Below, piece after piece: positions 1 to 7,880 of a stretch of 64,000 nt of DNA (within the stretch, counting starts at the first letter, position 1; every line of letters begins with the position of its first letter). The notes under the pieces are model-generated. The model was not told the origin of the DNA, ran no database searches, and worked only from the letters and a program-made list of their open reading frames with translations. The DNA lies in assembly GCA_964607765.1 (NCBI GenBank), contig CAZSNT010000014.1:1-64000 (forward strand). Reading direction: 5' to 3'. The DNA is from CAZSNT01 sp964607765. GTDB lineage: Bacteria > Verrucomicrobiota > Lentisphaeria > Oligosphaerales > JABHEG01. Both the position numbers and the translations under genes were made by a program.

Positions 1-73
1 GCCGGGCAGCCTCGTCTTCGGCAACATCAGCGCTCACGGCGGGAGTCCCGGCTCGGGAGAGCCGGGCTACGGG
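1..73. repeat. REP-like inverted pair (REPIN), left arm cut by window edge
   Basis: A 27-bp palindromic unit at 47-73 (CCCGGCTC, short loop, GAGCCGGG, then CTACGGG) faces the tail of an opposite unit at positions 1-6. The spacing of about 40 bp matches the complete pair at 47931-48025. Two inverted REP units with a short loop is the arrangement called a REPIN. REPINs are normally moved by RAYT transposases, and two RAYT gene remnants occur in this window. Confidence 0.6.
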
Positions 74-110
74 GACTGGCCCGGTGGCTGCAGGAGTTCT
101 CGTCCCTCCG

Positions 111-3100
111 CTATTTGGCCTTGGCGGCTGGCGGCGCGGGGGCCGGTGCGGGAGCGGGGTTCAACGCCGCGCTGGGCGTGGTGTCCGCTGAGAGGTCGCC
201 CAAGACGAACTGTATGCCGTCCAGGTAGAACTGCATGATGTCCGGGCGCTGGAAGATGTCCACGCGGTGCCCCAGCGAGCCGTAGAACACGCGCCCCTTG
301 CCATGCGCCTTGACCCAGGCGACGGCGAAGTCGTTGTCGGTGCGCTTGATCCCCTTACGGTTCATGTCGGTGCGCTCGATGTCCAGACTGAGCAGCACGT
401 GCAGTTCCTCGCGAGTGTAGGCGCCTTTGGCAAACTGGTAGATCTCGTCCGTTACGCGGAACCCCTTGCCTTTGAACGCCGCAGCCAGCGGGTGTTGCGG
501 GTCGTCGAGCTTCACGCCCACGTCCATGTGCCAGGGATGCCCGGTGAAGAAGCCGCCGAAGATCTTCCCGAAGCGGTTGTCCGTGGCCGCGTGGATGCCG
601 ATCAGACCGCCCCCGGCACGCACGTAAGCGTCCAGGTTCTCGGTCAGCTCCTTGCCGTTCTCCGCTTTGCCGGCGCCGCCGGTGGAGTTGTTCACGAGCA
701 CCGCATCGAATTGGGCGAGGTAGTCCGGCATGATTACTTTCGGCAGCTGCGCACCGTCCCGGACGACAGTCACCTCGAAGGCCTTGGTGCGCTCCGACAT
801 CAGTTTCAGGGCGTGCTCACCGGCCGCCCGGGCCGGGTCGTGGCTCCTGTAGGACAGCACCATGATCTTGTGCAGCTTGCTGGGTGTCACGCGTGCTTTC
901 AGAGGCACGGCTGCGGCAATCTTGGCAGCAGGCGCGGCATCCGGCGTCTTGTTCGATTTGGCGGCCCTGCCTTTGGCGCGCGGCTTGGCGCCTGTCGCGA
1001 CCGTGGTAACGCCTTCCGCCTTCTTCATCGACACGGGAGTGATCCGGGGTTTGCCGTCGAGCATGGGGGCCGGCGCCATCTTCAACCCCCGCAGGCTACG
1101 CCCGTTCGGGTTCTTGACCGCGCAGTAGAGTTCCCAGCGCCCCGCCGAGTCCGTGACCTTCATCATGATCTCATTCCAGCCTTCATTGAGAGTTACGTTG
1201 AGTTTCACCGCGCCTGCTTTGGCCGGACCTGTGCGCTTGTCGTTGTGCACGACCTCGCTGTTGAGCCATACCAGGCCCGAGTCATCGTAACCCAGTTGAA
1301 GCTGTGCCTGCTGTTCCTTCGGCGACCAGATTCGCGTGTGGACGTAACCCGCACAGGCGCCTCCCCGCCCCAAGGCCTGGATCAGGTTGATCTTGCCGCC
1401 ATCTATCCCCTCAGTCAGCTCTTGCCACTCGGCGTCGGCCGGTGTCGCGCTCTCCGGAGCGAAAGGCACATCGTGAGAGCCGATGCCTTTGGCGCCTTTC
1501 TTCCGAAACGGGCCGCTGCCGAGCCACCAGGTCACGAACCCTTTGCCGTCCAAAACTCTCCCGGTAGCCACCACCGACTTCCCAGCTGCCAGATTCTCGG
1601 CGCGCAGCTTCATATCATCGCCCCGGGCTACGGCCAGGACCTTCCGGCCGGCCGCCTTTGCCCTGTCCGCGTTCTCTGCGAGGAGCCGCTCACCGATGCC
1701 CAGTGCTGCCAAGGCGGCTTCCTGCTTCAGACCGTCAGTCTGCAGGAGTGATTCAGCCAAGTCGAGGGCAGCCTCGCCGGACCGCCCCGTCAGGGCTGAC
1801 AGAGCCAGCCGCTTCTCTTCGACGCGCCGGGCTGCCTGAAGGGCTTTGCCGTACATGGGGACAGGCCTCTTCGCCTCGCCCGCCAGACGGATGTACCCGC
1901 GCAGTGCGAGCACGTGTTCCACCATATCGTCCGTCTTCTCGGCCAAGGCAATGAGGTCGGGCGCGGCAGCGGCGGCGGGCCAGTCACAGAGCACGCGGAA
2001 AGCTGCCTTGCGCACGGGCTCCTCCCGCGCCGCCACTCCTCCACGAACGGCCGCGAGCGCGCCGGGCGTCGGGGCCTGCTTGAGCAGCCCGAGGAGCACG
2101 GGCTTCGCGTCGACTCCCGCCTTCCGGTAAGCGGCCGTTATCGGTTCTGCACGCGCGGCGGGATCGGCAATGCCCCCCAACGCAGTGTTCAACGCTTTCC
2201 CGACGGCCGCGGCATCGCTCGCACGCTCGGGGGCGGTCAGCATATCCAGGAGCGCGGGCACAACGTCGGCGCCACCCAGGGATGTGAGGGCATCCAGCGC
2301 CGCGAGACGCAGCTCCTTGTCGTCGGACTGCGCGGCTTTGAGAATGACGCTGGTGGCTGAGCCGTCCCGCCGCCTGGCCAAGGCTGCCACGGCCTCGCGC
2401 CGGCTCTCGGGGGTGCCGGTACCAACGCGGGCTGCCAGGGCTTGCCCTACCCCGTCGCCGTCCAGTGCAGTCAGAGCATCGCGCGCGGCAGCCGCCTCAG
2501 CTTCACTGTCCACGAGACAGCGGTCCAGCAGCAGCCCGAGCTCGGCCTGCCCGCCCGCGTCACCGAGCGCCCGCAGCACGGCACACCGGATCGGTTCGGA
2601 CGTGTTCGAGAGCAGCGGTTTGAGAACCCGCACTACTTGGTCGTCACCACGCCGACCGAGAGCACCGATCAGGCGCAACGTCATGTCCTCTTCGAGCGCA
2701 GGCAGCACGTCGGCCACGGCCCGGGTGATGGCGGCTCCGGGGACCTCGCCGATCAGCGCCGCGGCGCCGAAGCGGATCTGGCGGTCGCCGTCTCTCAGTG
2801 CCTTGACCAACAGCGGCGCCACGCGCTCGCCCTGCACGGCCGCCAGCCCCCGCAGGCCCCCGAGACGCACGTGCGACGCTGTGCCGGTGCGAAACGCGTC
2901 GGTGCAAATGGCCGTGGCGGCATCCGTCTGCCCGGCCTTCGCCAGATGCCCGGCCGCCTCAACGAGTGACACGTCGAGCCGGACACTGTCCGCTGCAGCT
3001 CCGCTGCTTTTCGCCTTGCGCAGGGCCTCGACGGCCTGTGCCGTTCCGATTCTGCCAAGGGCGATGGCCGCCATGCGCACCGTCTCCTTGCCTTCATCCG

Positions 3101-3611
3101 CCAGCAGCTTGGCCAGGGCAGGAACAGCGCCCTGCACCCGCCGCGTGCCCAGGCTGGACACGATACCGATGCGCGCCTCTCCCGACGTCTTGGGCAGTGC
3201 GCCGAGAATGGCCGCATCGGCCGCGGGCGTTCCGATGCGCTCGAGGGCGCGCCGAGCGCCGTGAGAGAGTTCAGCGTCGGCGAGCAAGCCGGACAGGACG
3301 GGGACGGATGCCGGGCCGCCAACGAAGGTGACTTGTCGGCAGAGGAAGATCTTCGCCCGCCGGCTCCGAGCCTGACCCAAGGCCTCGAGAAGGAGCGGCT
3401 CCACGGCCGCGCCGCCGCCTGCGGAGTTCGCAATATCGGTGACGAGCGCCGCGGCTTCGCCGAGGGCTTTGGCGTCCTCGCCCGGCTGGTGGGCGGCAAC
3501 GGCCTTCAGCTTCGTGCCGAGGTCTTTGACGGCCCCGGGATCCGGTGCGGCGACAGCAGCGGCAGCAAGAAGTGACAGGGACACGCAGAGAGCAGTCTGG
3601 GAAATTCTCAT
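111..3611 (-). CDS. Secreted HEAT-repeat protein with C-terminal ThuA domain
   Basis: This 1166-residue protein starts with a signal peptide (about 1-21). Alanine-rich HEAT/PBS-lyase-like helical repeats follow from about 80 to 580. A beta-rich middle region (about 690-860) resembles the PA14/carbohydrate-binding modules common in planctomycetal proteins. The C-terminal part (about 915-1135) is a ThuA-like domain: it has KIMVLSYRSHD, the strand-turn GGGLIGIHAATD and the motif GHPWHMDVGV. It ends in an Ala-Pro-rich tail. ThuA domains have a glutamine-amidotransferase-like fold, but the biochemical role is not established. The next gene upstream, 94 bp away on the same strand, is a Gfo/Idh/MocA oxidoreductase, a frequent partner of ThuA in PVC bacteria, so sugar metabolism is likely. 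The exact substrate is unknown. Confidence 0.85.
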   Translation of the reverse strand: MRISQTALCVSLSLLAAAAVAAPDPGAVKDLGTKLKAVAAHQPGEDAKALGEAAALVTDIANSAGGGAAVEPLLLEALGQARSRRAKIFLCRQVTFVGGPASVPVLSGLLADAELSHGARRALERIGTPAADAAILGALPKTSGEARIGIVSSLGTRRVQGAVPALAKLLADEGKETVRMAAIALGRIGTAQAVEALRKAKSSGAAADSVRLDVSLVEAAGHLAKAGQTDAATAICTDAFRTGTASHVRLGGLRGLAAVQGERVAPLLVKALRDGDRQIRFGAAALIGEVPGAAITRAVADVLPALEEDMTLRLIGALGRRGDDQVVRVLKPLLSNTSEPIRCAVLRALGDAGGQAELGLLLDRCLVDSEAEAAAARDALTALDGDGVGQALAARVGTGTPESRREAVAALARRRDGSATSVILKAAQSDDKELRLAALDALTSLGGADVVPALLDMLTAPERASDAAAVGKALNTALGGIADPAARAEPITAAYRKAGVDAKPVLLGLLKQAPTPGALAAVRGGVAAREEPVRKAAFRVLCDWPAAAAAPDLIALAEKTDDMVEHVLALRGYIRLAGEAKRPVPMYGKALQAARRVEEKRLALSALTGRSGEAALDLAESLLQTDGLKQEAALAALGIGERLLAENADRAKAAGRKVLAVARGDDMKLRAENLAAGKSVVATGRVLDGKGFVTWWLGSGPFRKKGAKGIGSHDVPFAPESATPADAEWQELTEGIDGGKINLIQALGRGGACAGYVHTRIWSPKEQQAQLQLGYDDSGLVWLNSEVVHNDKRTGPAKAGAVKLNVTLNEGWNEIMMKVTDSAGRWELYCAVKNPNGRSLRGLKMAPAPMLDGKPRITPVSMKKAEGVTTVATGAKPRAKGRAAKSNKTPDAAPAAKIAAAVPLKARVTPSKLHKIMVLSYRSHDPARAAGEHALKLMSERTKAFEVTVVRDGAQLPKVIMPDYLAQFDAVLVNNSTGGAGKAENGKELTENLDAYVRAGGGLIGIHAATDNRFGKIFGGFFTGHPWHMDVGVKLDDPQHPLAAAFKGKGFRVTDEIYQFAKGAYTREELHVLLSLDIERTDMNRKGIKRTDNDFAVAWVKAHGKGRVFYGSLGHRVDIFQRPDIMQFYLDGIQFVLGDLSADTTPSAALNPAPAPAPAPPAAKAK

Positions 3612-3635
3612 GCTAAACCTGATCCAAGTGTGAGT

Positions 3636-3690
3636 GAAGAGGCAATTCTCAACGCTCGGTTCTCAACGCTCAATTCTCAATCCCGAGGAC
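3636..3690. repeat. Tandem repeat of a TCTCAACGCTCAAT-type unit
   Basis: The gap between the ThuA gene start and the oxidoreductase stop holds about three tandem copies of an imperfect 14-bp unit (CAATTCTCAACGCT). A shorter match lies at 20867-20886. It encodes nothing obvious and resembles the other short-unit arrays of the window. Confidence 0.6.
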
Positions 3691-3705
3691 AGCTGTCAAT
3701 TCGCT

Positions 3706-4929
3706 TCAGACGGTCCAGGGGGCGCGGCGCGGCCGATCCAGCCAACGGGCGGCCTGCGGGTCGCCGATGATCTGCTCGGTTTCGGGATTCCACCTGACGC
3801 GGCGCTTGAGCCAGTACGCGATGTTCGCCAAGTGGCAAACCGTGCACGTCCGATGTGCGCGTTCGGCGCTGCGGAACGGTGTCTCCCGCGTCTTCACGCA
3901 GTGGATGAAATCGCCGAAGAAACCGCGGCTGCCGCCGTAGTTCTTGATGTGGATCTTCGGGGCTTCGGGGCGTTTGCCGATCGCTTTGCCCGTCTTGGCA
4001 TCACGCAGCGGCGCGTCCCCGTCCGTGCCGCGGAAGGAGAGCCTTTTGTCCCAGCCGCCGTTGTGATACATGCGCACGCCGTTGGCGAAGCGAACGGTCA
4101 GACGCTCCACGTCCTTGCCGTCGGGGGGCAGCACTTCGACCGGGCCGCTCTCCTCCAGACCGCATGCGAACATGGCGCCGCCGAAGCAGTGCGCGCCCCA
4201 GTCGGTCATGCCGCCGCCGGAGTAATCGCGCCAGCCACGGAACCCGAGCCGTGCGGAGTGGAACGGCGCCCAGGGCGCCGGCCCGAGCCACAGATTCCAG
4301 TCCAGACCTTCGGGAACGGGCTGCTCCGGGAGATAGCACTCTTTGGACGGCCCGCCGCAGTGGACCCAGACTTCCTGCACGTCACCGATTGCGCCGCCGC
4401 GGACCATGCGGTGGAACCAGTTGTAATCGTTCCACACGCGCTGACTGCCGCCGGAGAAAACACGGCCGAGCCGGTCCACGGCGTCCACAAGCGCCCTGCC
4501 CTCGCGGACGGTCAGCGTCTCGGGCTTCTCGCAGAACACGTCCTTGCCGGCGTCCATTGCCATGATCGAGATGGGCACGTGCCAGTGATCCGGTGTCCCG
4601 ATCAGCACGACATCGATGTCGCGGCGCGCAATGATCTCGCGGAAGTCGTTGTAGGCTTTGCAGTCCGTGTTGCCGTACTTCTCATCAACGTGCGACTTGG
4701 CCTTCTCGCGCTTGGACGCTACCACATCGCAGACAGCCGCCACGTGGACATCGTCAAAGCCCAGGAAGCTGCGCATGTCACCCGTGCCGCGCTTGCCCAT
4801 GCCGATACAGCCCATCACAATCCGGTCGTTCGCGCCGAAAGCGCTGCTCGGAATGAAAGTGGGCAGGGCCACGGCGGCGGAAGCCGCGCCCAGGAAGCGC
4901 CTGCGGGTCATGTGTGGCGTTGAGGTCAT
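3706..4929 (-). CDS. Tat-exported Gfo/Idh/MocA family oxidoreductase
   Basis: The start at 4929 gives 407 residues and places a twin-arginine signal (TRRRFLGAASAAVALP) at residues 8-23, so the protein is probably exported folded with its cofactor. The Rossmann motif GCIGMGKRGTG lies at 40-50. The catalytic EKP signature of the Gfo/Idh/MocA family is at 134-136. Members oxidise or reduce sugar-type substrates with NAD(P). Tat-exported forms are very common in Planctomycetes and Lentisphaerota, often beside ThuA proteins as here. An ATG 42 bp upstream is in frame but would add residues before the Tat motif, so it was not chosen. The substrate cannot be read from the sequence. Confidence 0.92.
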   Translation of the reverse strand: MTSTPHMTRRRFLGAASAAVALPTFIPSSAFGANDRIVMGCIGMGKRGTGDMRSFLGFDDVHVAAVCDVVASKREKAKSHVDEKYGNTDCKAYNDFREIIARRDIDVVLIGTPDHWHVPISIMAMDAGKDVFCEKPETLTVREGRALVDAVDRLGRVFSGGSQRVWNDYNWFHRMVRGGAIGDVQEVWVHCGGPSKECYLPEQPVPEGLDWNLWLGPAPWAPFHSARLGFRGWRDYSGGGMTDWGAHCFGGAMFACGLEESGPVEVLPPDGKDVERLTVRFANGVRMYHNGGWDKRLSFRGTDGDAPLRDAKTGKAIGKRPEAPKIHIKNYGGSRGFFGDFIHCVKTRETPFRSAERAHRTCTVCHLANIAYWLKRRVRWNPETEQIIGDPQAARWLDRPRRAPWTV

Positions 4930-4935
4930 GGCGTT

Positions 4936-5550
4936 CGGTTCCTGGTGTTCAGTGTTCGGTGTTCGGTCCACGCCAGAAAGTCAAGAAGGCTCAACTGACG
5001 AATGGTCAGAGAGTCCTGTACTGTCAGACAGGAGTCCTCGTCGACTGTGGTCGGCAGCTGTCGATTGCATCCGATTGCTGTCGAGCTCGCACTCCCGAGC
5101 TCAAAGAAGTCTCTACTCTCAGACAAGCGTTCAGCCGGCATCGCGCTCGCGCAGGCGCGAGTCACCTGAATAGCGCGATGCAGAAAATGCACACTGTACC
5201 CTCTTTCCTGGAGTTTTCCCCCAGCCCAGGCCGTTTTGACATAATGCCCCAGAGCCACGTAAGCCAAACCGACACGTGCCCGTGCACGTGCACGACAAAC
5301 ACGATCTGTCCCCAGGCAAGCCACCCCGGCAACTACTCCACTCCCCCAATGCCGCCCCCAACTGCTCAATTGCCCGCGCGTTCCTGAGCCGCAGGCCTGC
5401 CGCGCCACGCGCCGCCGATTGCCGGTCCGCAGGACGCTGTTTCATGGCGTTGTACTCCCGGCGCGCTTCGTCGTGCGCCTCTGCTCCCGTTTCGCCCCGC
5501 TCCCTGCCATTCGTTCCGTCCCCTGTTCGGTCCGCGGCCGATGCCGTGTG
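4936..5550. other. Non-coding region with degenerate short repeats
   Basis: Just upstream of the oxidoreductase lie tandem copies of GTGTTCGGT-type units (about 4938-4968). At 5041-5085 there are four or five decayed 10-bp units of the GGTTGCAGTC type described at 59811-60060. Several open frames cross this stretch, but none has a credible start, ribosome-binding site or family resemblance. The remainder, to 5550, shows nothing I can identify. Confidence 0.5.
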
Positions 5551-5737
5551 CGACCGCCGTCCCCAACGGGGACGAACGTTTCAGCCAGGGGTGGAACCCC
5601 TGGAACATGATGTTGGTCGCCTGTGGCGACCGCCGTCCCCAACGGGGACGAACGTTTCAGCCAGGGGTAGAACCCCTGGAACAGATTGCGGCAAAGACAG
5701 TTGCGCTCCCTGAAGGGGAGCTACACGAATAATCCAG
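5551..5737. repeat. Palindrome-rich repeat, two copies in tandem
   Basis: Two copies (5551-5606 and 5628-5682) each carry two hairpins: CCGTCCCC/GGGGACG and CCAGGGGT/ACCCCTGG. The second copy continues into a third hairpin (GCTCCC/GGGGAGC, about 5704-5721). The 131 bp at 5607-5737 recur almost exactly at 7566-7696 with only a couple of differences. The composition is typical of dispersed bacterial palindromic elements. Confidence 0.75.
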
Positions 5738-5738
5738 G

Positions 5739-5996
5739 CTAGGCGTCGCGGAGCGTCGCGATTGGCTTGCTGCGAGCCTGCACGGGATCCGGGCGCGGCA
5801 GTTGCCCCGGCCGCTCGCCCGTAATGCTCGGAATCCAGTTTGCCAAATAAATATGTGTTGCCGTATCGGCCTGGCGATATTGCCACTCCGCAACGCCCGG
5901 ATCCTCCCGCAAGCCGGCCAAGTAGTGCAGGCGGGCCGTGTCCGGTGTCAGATCGCACCGCGTCCCGGCAAAGCGACGGTACCGCGTAACCCACAT
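5739..5996 (-). CDS. Doubtful small ORF
   Basis: This 85-residue frame is the only one here with protein-like composition. I do not recognise it, it has no clear ribosome-binding site, and it runs into the palindromic repeat. It may be a relic. Confidence 0.2.
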   Translation of the reverse strand: MWVTRYRRFAGTRCDLTPDTARLHYLAGLREDPGVAEWQYRQADTATHIYLANWIPSITGERPGQLPRPDPVQARSKPIATLRDA

Positions 5997-6351
5997 GCTG
6001 ACTCTGAAGACGCATCAATCAGGCCTATATTTGATCGCCTCATAAAAAATAGATGCGGACAGCCGCCTAACCAGGTAATACGGGAAAAGTACGGCTTGGC
6101 GGACGCGAGGCAGTATTTGACGCCGCCCGAAGCGGCCGCTATCTTCCCGCTACCTACCAACGGGGCTGGGAGAAGCAAGCCTCTGGTCCGCAAGGGGAAC
6201 CAACGCGTGCAAGACCGGCCTCACTCCACAGGGTGGAATCAGCCGACCGCTTAGCACATTTGGCGCCAGGCGTCGGCTTGGCTCCGGTCACCCGGGGAAA
6301 ACAGGTCGACCTCATATACAGAGTTCGAACAGGACAGAGACAAGACAGATT
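5997..6351. other. Low-GC intergenic segment, possibly with a recombinase relic
   Basis: Around 6030-6110 the base composition is clearly lower in GC than the surroundings. One plus-strand frame reads VIREKYGLADARQYL, which resembles the segment after the catalytic motif in tyrosine recombinases. No further similarity is visible, so I treat it as a possible decayed fragment only. Confidence 0.25.
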
Positions 6352-6544
6352 CCACCACGAAGAGCACGACGGACACGAAGACCGGAAAGCACAGAACGAT
6401 GGCGCCCGGCCGAAGCAGGACATGGTCGGCCTGAGGCGATCACGAATGGTCTGGCAGCAGCACGGTCCGGACGGAACAGGAACCAAGGCCCGGCGATGTC
6501 CCAATTCATCCCCCCTTCGTGCTCTTCGTGTCCTTCGTGGTGAG
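6352..6544. repeat. Inverted-repeat element with CACGAAG arms
   Basis: The arm at 6352-6382 (CCACGAAGAGCACGACGG and onward) and the arm at 6511-6544 are reverse complements with few mismatches. They enclose about 128 bp without a coding frame. Each arm is itself a tandem of ACGAAG-containing units. Elements of this appearance are scattered in many environmental bacterial genomes. Confidence 0.65.
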
Positions 6545-6682
6545 AGAATCCGGAATTCGAACGAGTCGATGGAGAGGGACTTGGTATCGCTGGCGCGCCA
6601 CCAAGCCCCTCATCGTAGTGTTCGCGTCCCGGGAATGATGACCGTGCTTGACGGATGTTAACGCGCAGGTTAACTTGGTGAC

Positions 6683-7036
6683 ATAACGAGAGAAGTCATA
6701 TTCTACAGAAGCGCGACCGGCAACTGCCCCGTTCAGGAGTTCCTCGACACCCTCTCGTCAAAGCAGGCACAGAAGGCCGCGTGGGTGATGCGGTTGGTCG
6801 AGGATCTGGACGTCGTACCGGGCCAGTATCTGCAGAAGATGCCCGGCACAGATGATCTGTGGGAAATCCGTGTGCGCGCCGGAGTGAGCATCTTCCGATT
6901 CGTTGGCTTCTTCGACGGAACCAGACTCGTGATCCTGTCGCACGCCTTTCAGAAGAAGACACGGAAGACGCCGCGTCAGGCCATCCGCCTTGCCAGCGAC
7001 CGCAAGCGGGATTACTTCGCGAGGAGACGGACATGA
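6683..7036 (+). CDS. RelE/HigB-like toxin lacking a normal start codon
   Basis: The frame reads TREVIFYRSATGNCPVQEFL, then the core of a phage-derived Gp49/RelE-HigB toxin (WEIRV, IFRFVGFF, ILSHAFQKKTRKTP). These toxins cleave mRNA, usually on the ribosome. The frame is open from a stop at 6671, but the only codon where the family normally starts is ATA (6683). No ATG, GTG or TTG occurs before GTG 6785, which would delete the N-terminal third. Either ATA is used, the start has been lost by mutation, or the assembly has an error. The stop overlaps the antitoxin ATG (ATGA, 7033-7036), so the pair is translationally coupled, toxin first. Confidence 0.75.
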   Translation: MTREVIFYRSATGNCPVQEFLDTLSSKQAQKAAWVMRLVEDLDVVPGQYLQKMPGTDDLWEIRVRAGVSIFRFVGFFDGTRLVILSHAFQKKTRKTPRQAIRLASDRKRDYFARRRT

Positions 7037-7308
7037 GCGACGTGCAGAAGTACATCGAAGAGCGGAAGGGCAGAGACCCTGATTTCGCAGACGGCTTCGA
7101 CTCGGGGTATGAGCAGTTCAAAATCGGTGTGATGCTCAAGCAAGCCCGGGAAGAAGCAGGTCTCACCCAAGAGGAGCTTGCTCGGCGTCTCAACACCAAG
7201 AAGACCGCCATTTCGCGGATTGAGAACCATGCGGAAGACATCAAGCTGTCGACGCTCGAGAAGTTCGCCGATGCCACGGGTAAGCGCCTCATACTGAGGA
7301 TCGCCTGA
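7033..7308 (+). CDS. XRE-family antitoxin (HigA-like)
   Basis: This 91-residue protein has a helix-turn-helix of the Cro/C1 type at about residues 33-87 (LKQAREEAGLTQEELARRL, then KTAISRIENH). It follows and overlaps the RelE/HigB-like toxin by 4 nt. In HigBA-type modules the HTH protein neutralises the toxin and represses the shared promoter. The acidic N-terminal 30 residues are typical of the toxin-binding part in this subgroup. The start at 7033 is fixed by the ATGA overlap. Confidence 0.9.
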   Translation: MSDVQKYIEERKGRDPDFADGFDSGYEQFKIGVMLKQAREEAGLTQEELARRLNTKKTAISRIENHAEDIKLSTLEKFADATGKRLILRIA

Positions 7309-7565
7309 GCGAACAACAGCATGCAGTGGATGGCCTTACGCTGACGCTCCAGGCCAACCACTGATGCTCGACGTTCCCGGAGTGAGGACGATGGAGAAGC
7401 CCCGGAACCCAGGGCTTCGCGGACTCCGCCCTGGGCTATGATGAACTTCGCTCCATTCCCACAGGTGATGGCCACGTTACCTCGCCAGACATTCGAGGCG
7501 ACAGCGCGGAAACGGCTGCCTCAGACTCGCGCAGCCCGGCCCGGATTATTCATAAACGGGGGCGC
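7309..7565. other. Intergenic region with hairpin
   Basis: After the antitoxin stop, a hairpin at about 7408-7436 (CCCAGGGC facing GCCCTGGG) could act as a terminator or be one more palindromic element. Nothing else is identifiable before the repeat at 7566. Confidence 0.35.
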
Positions 7566-7696
7566 ATGATGTTGGTCGCCTGTGGCGACCGCCGTCCCCA
7601 ACGGGGACGAACGTTTCAGCCAGGGGTGGAACCCCTGGAACAGATTGAGGCAAAGACAGTTGCGCTCCCTGAAGGGGAGCTACACGAATAATCCAG
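7566..7696. repeat. Second copy of the 131-bp palindrome-rich repeat
   Basis: This block is nearly identical to 5607-5737, in the same orientation, including the three hairpins and the tail CTACACGAATAATCCAG. The two copies bracket the toxin-antitoxin module at a distance of about 1.9 kb. Confidence 0.8.
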
Positions 7697-7880
7697 CCCA
7701 GTCATTGAGAAGCGCTCGACTGGCGTTCCCCAGCATTCACGGCTACGGCTGACTGACGCATCGCCCGGTAAGGCAACCGAATGCCGTTCGGCGGAGTTCC
7801 CGACTTTCTGAGCCGCCAAACTGGCGATACGTTTGCCCTGTCATCCCGGAACACTCGTCTCTCCGTCTGTGAGGCCCCGC

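Noticed and set aside
2170..3264. 364-codon frame opposite the HEAT/ThuA gene
   Set aside because: Low-complexity Ser/Arg/Ala composition; it is a GC-bias shadow of the real gene on the other strand.
4926..5408. 160-codon minus-strand frame upstream of the oxidoreductase
   Set aside because: It runs through degenerate short repeats and has no ribosome-binding site or recognisable segment.
5802..6254. 150-codon frame as a tyrosine recombinase
   Set aside because: Only one short segment (REKYGLADAR) is suggestive; the catalytic Arg-His-Tyr set is absent.
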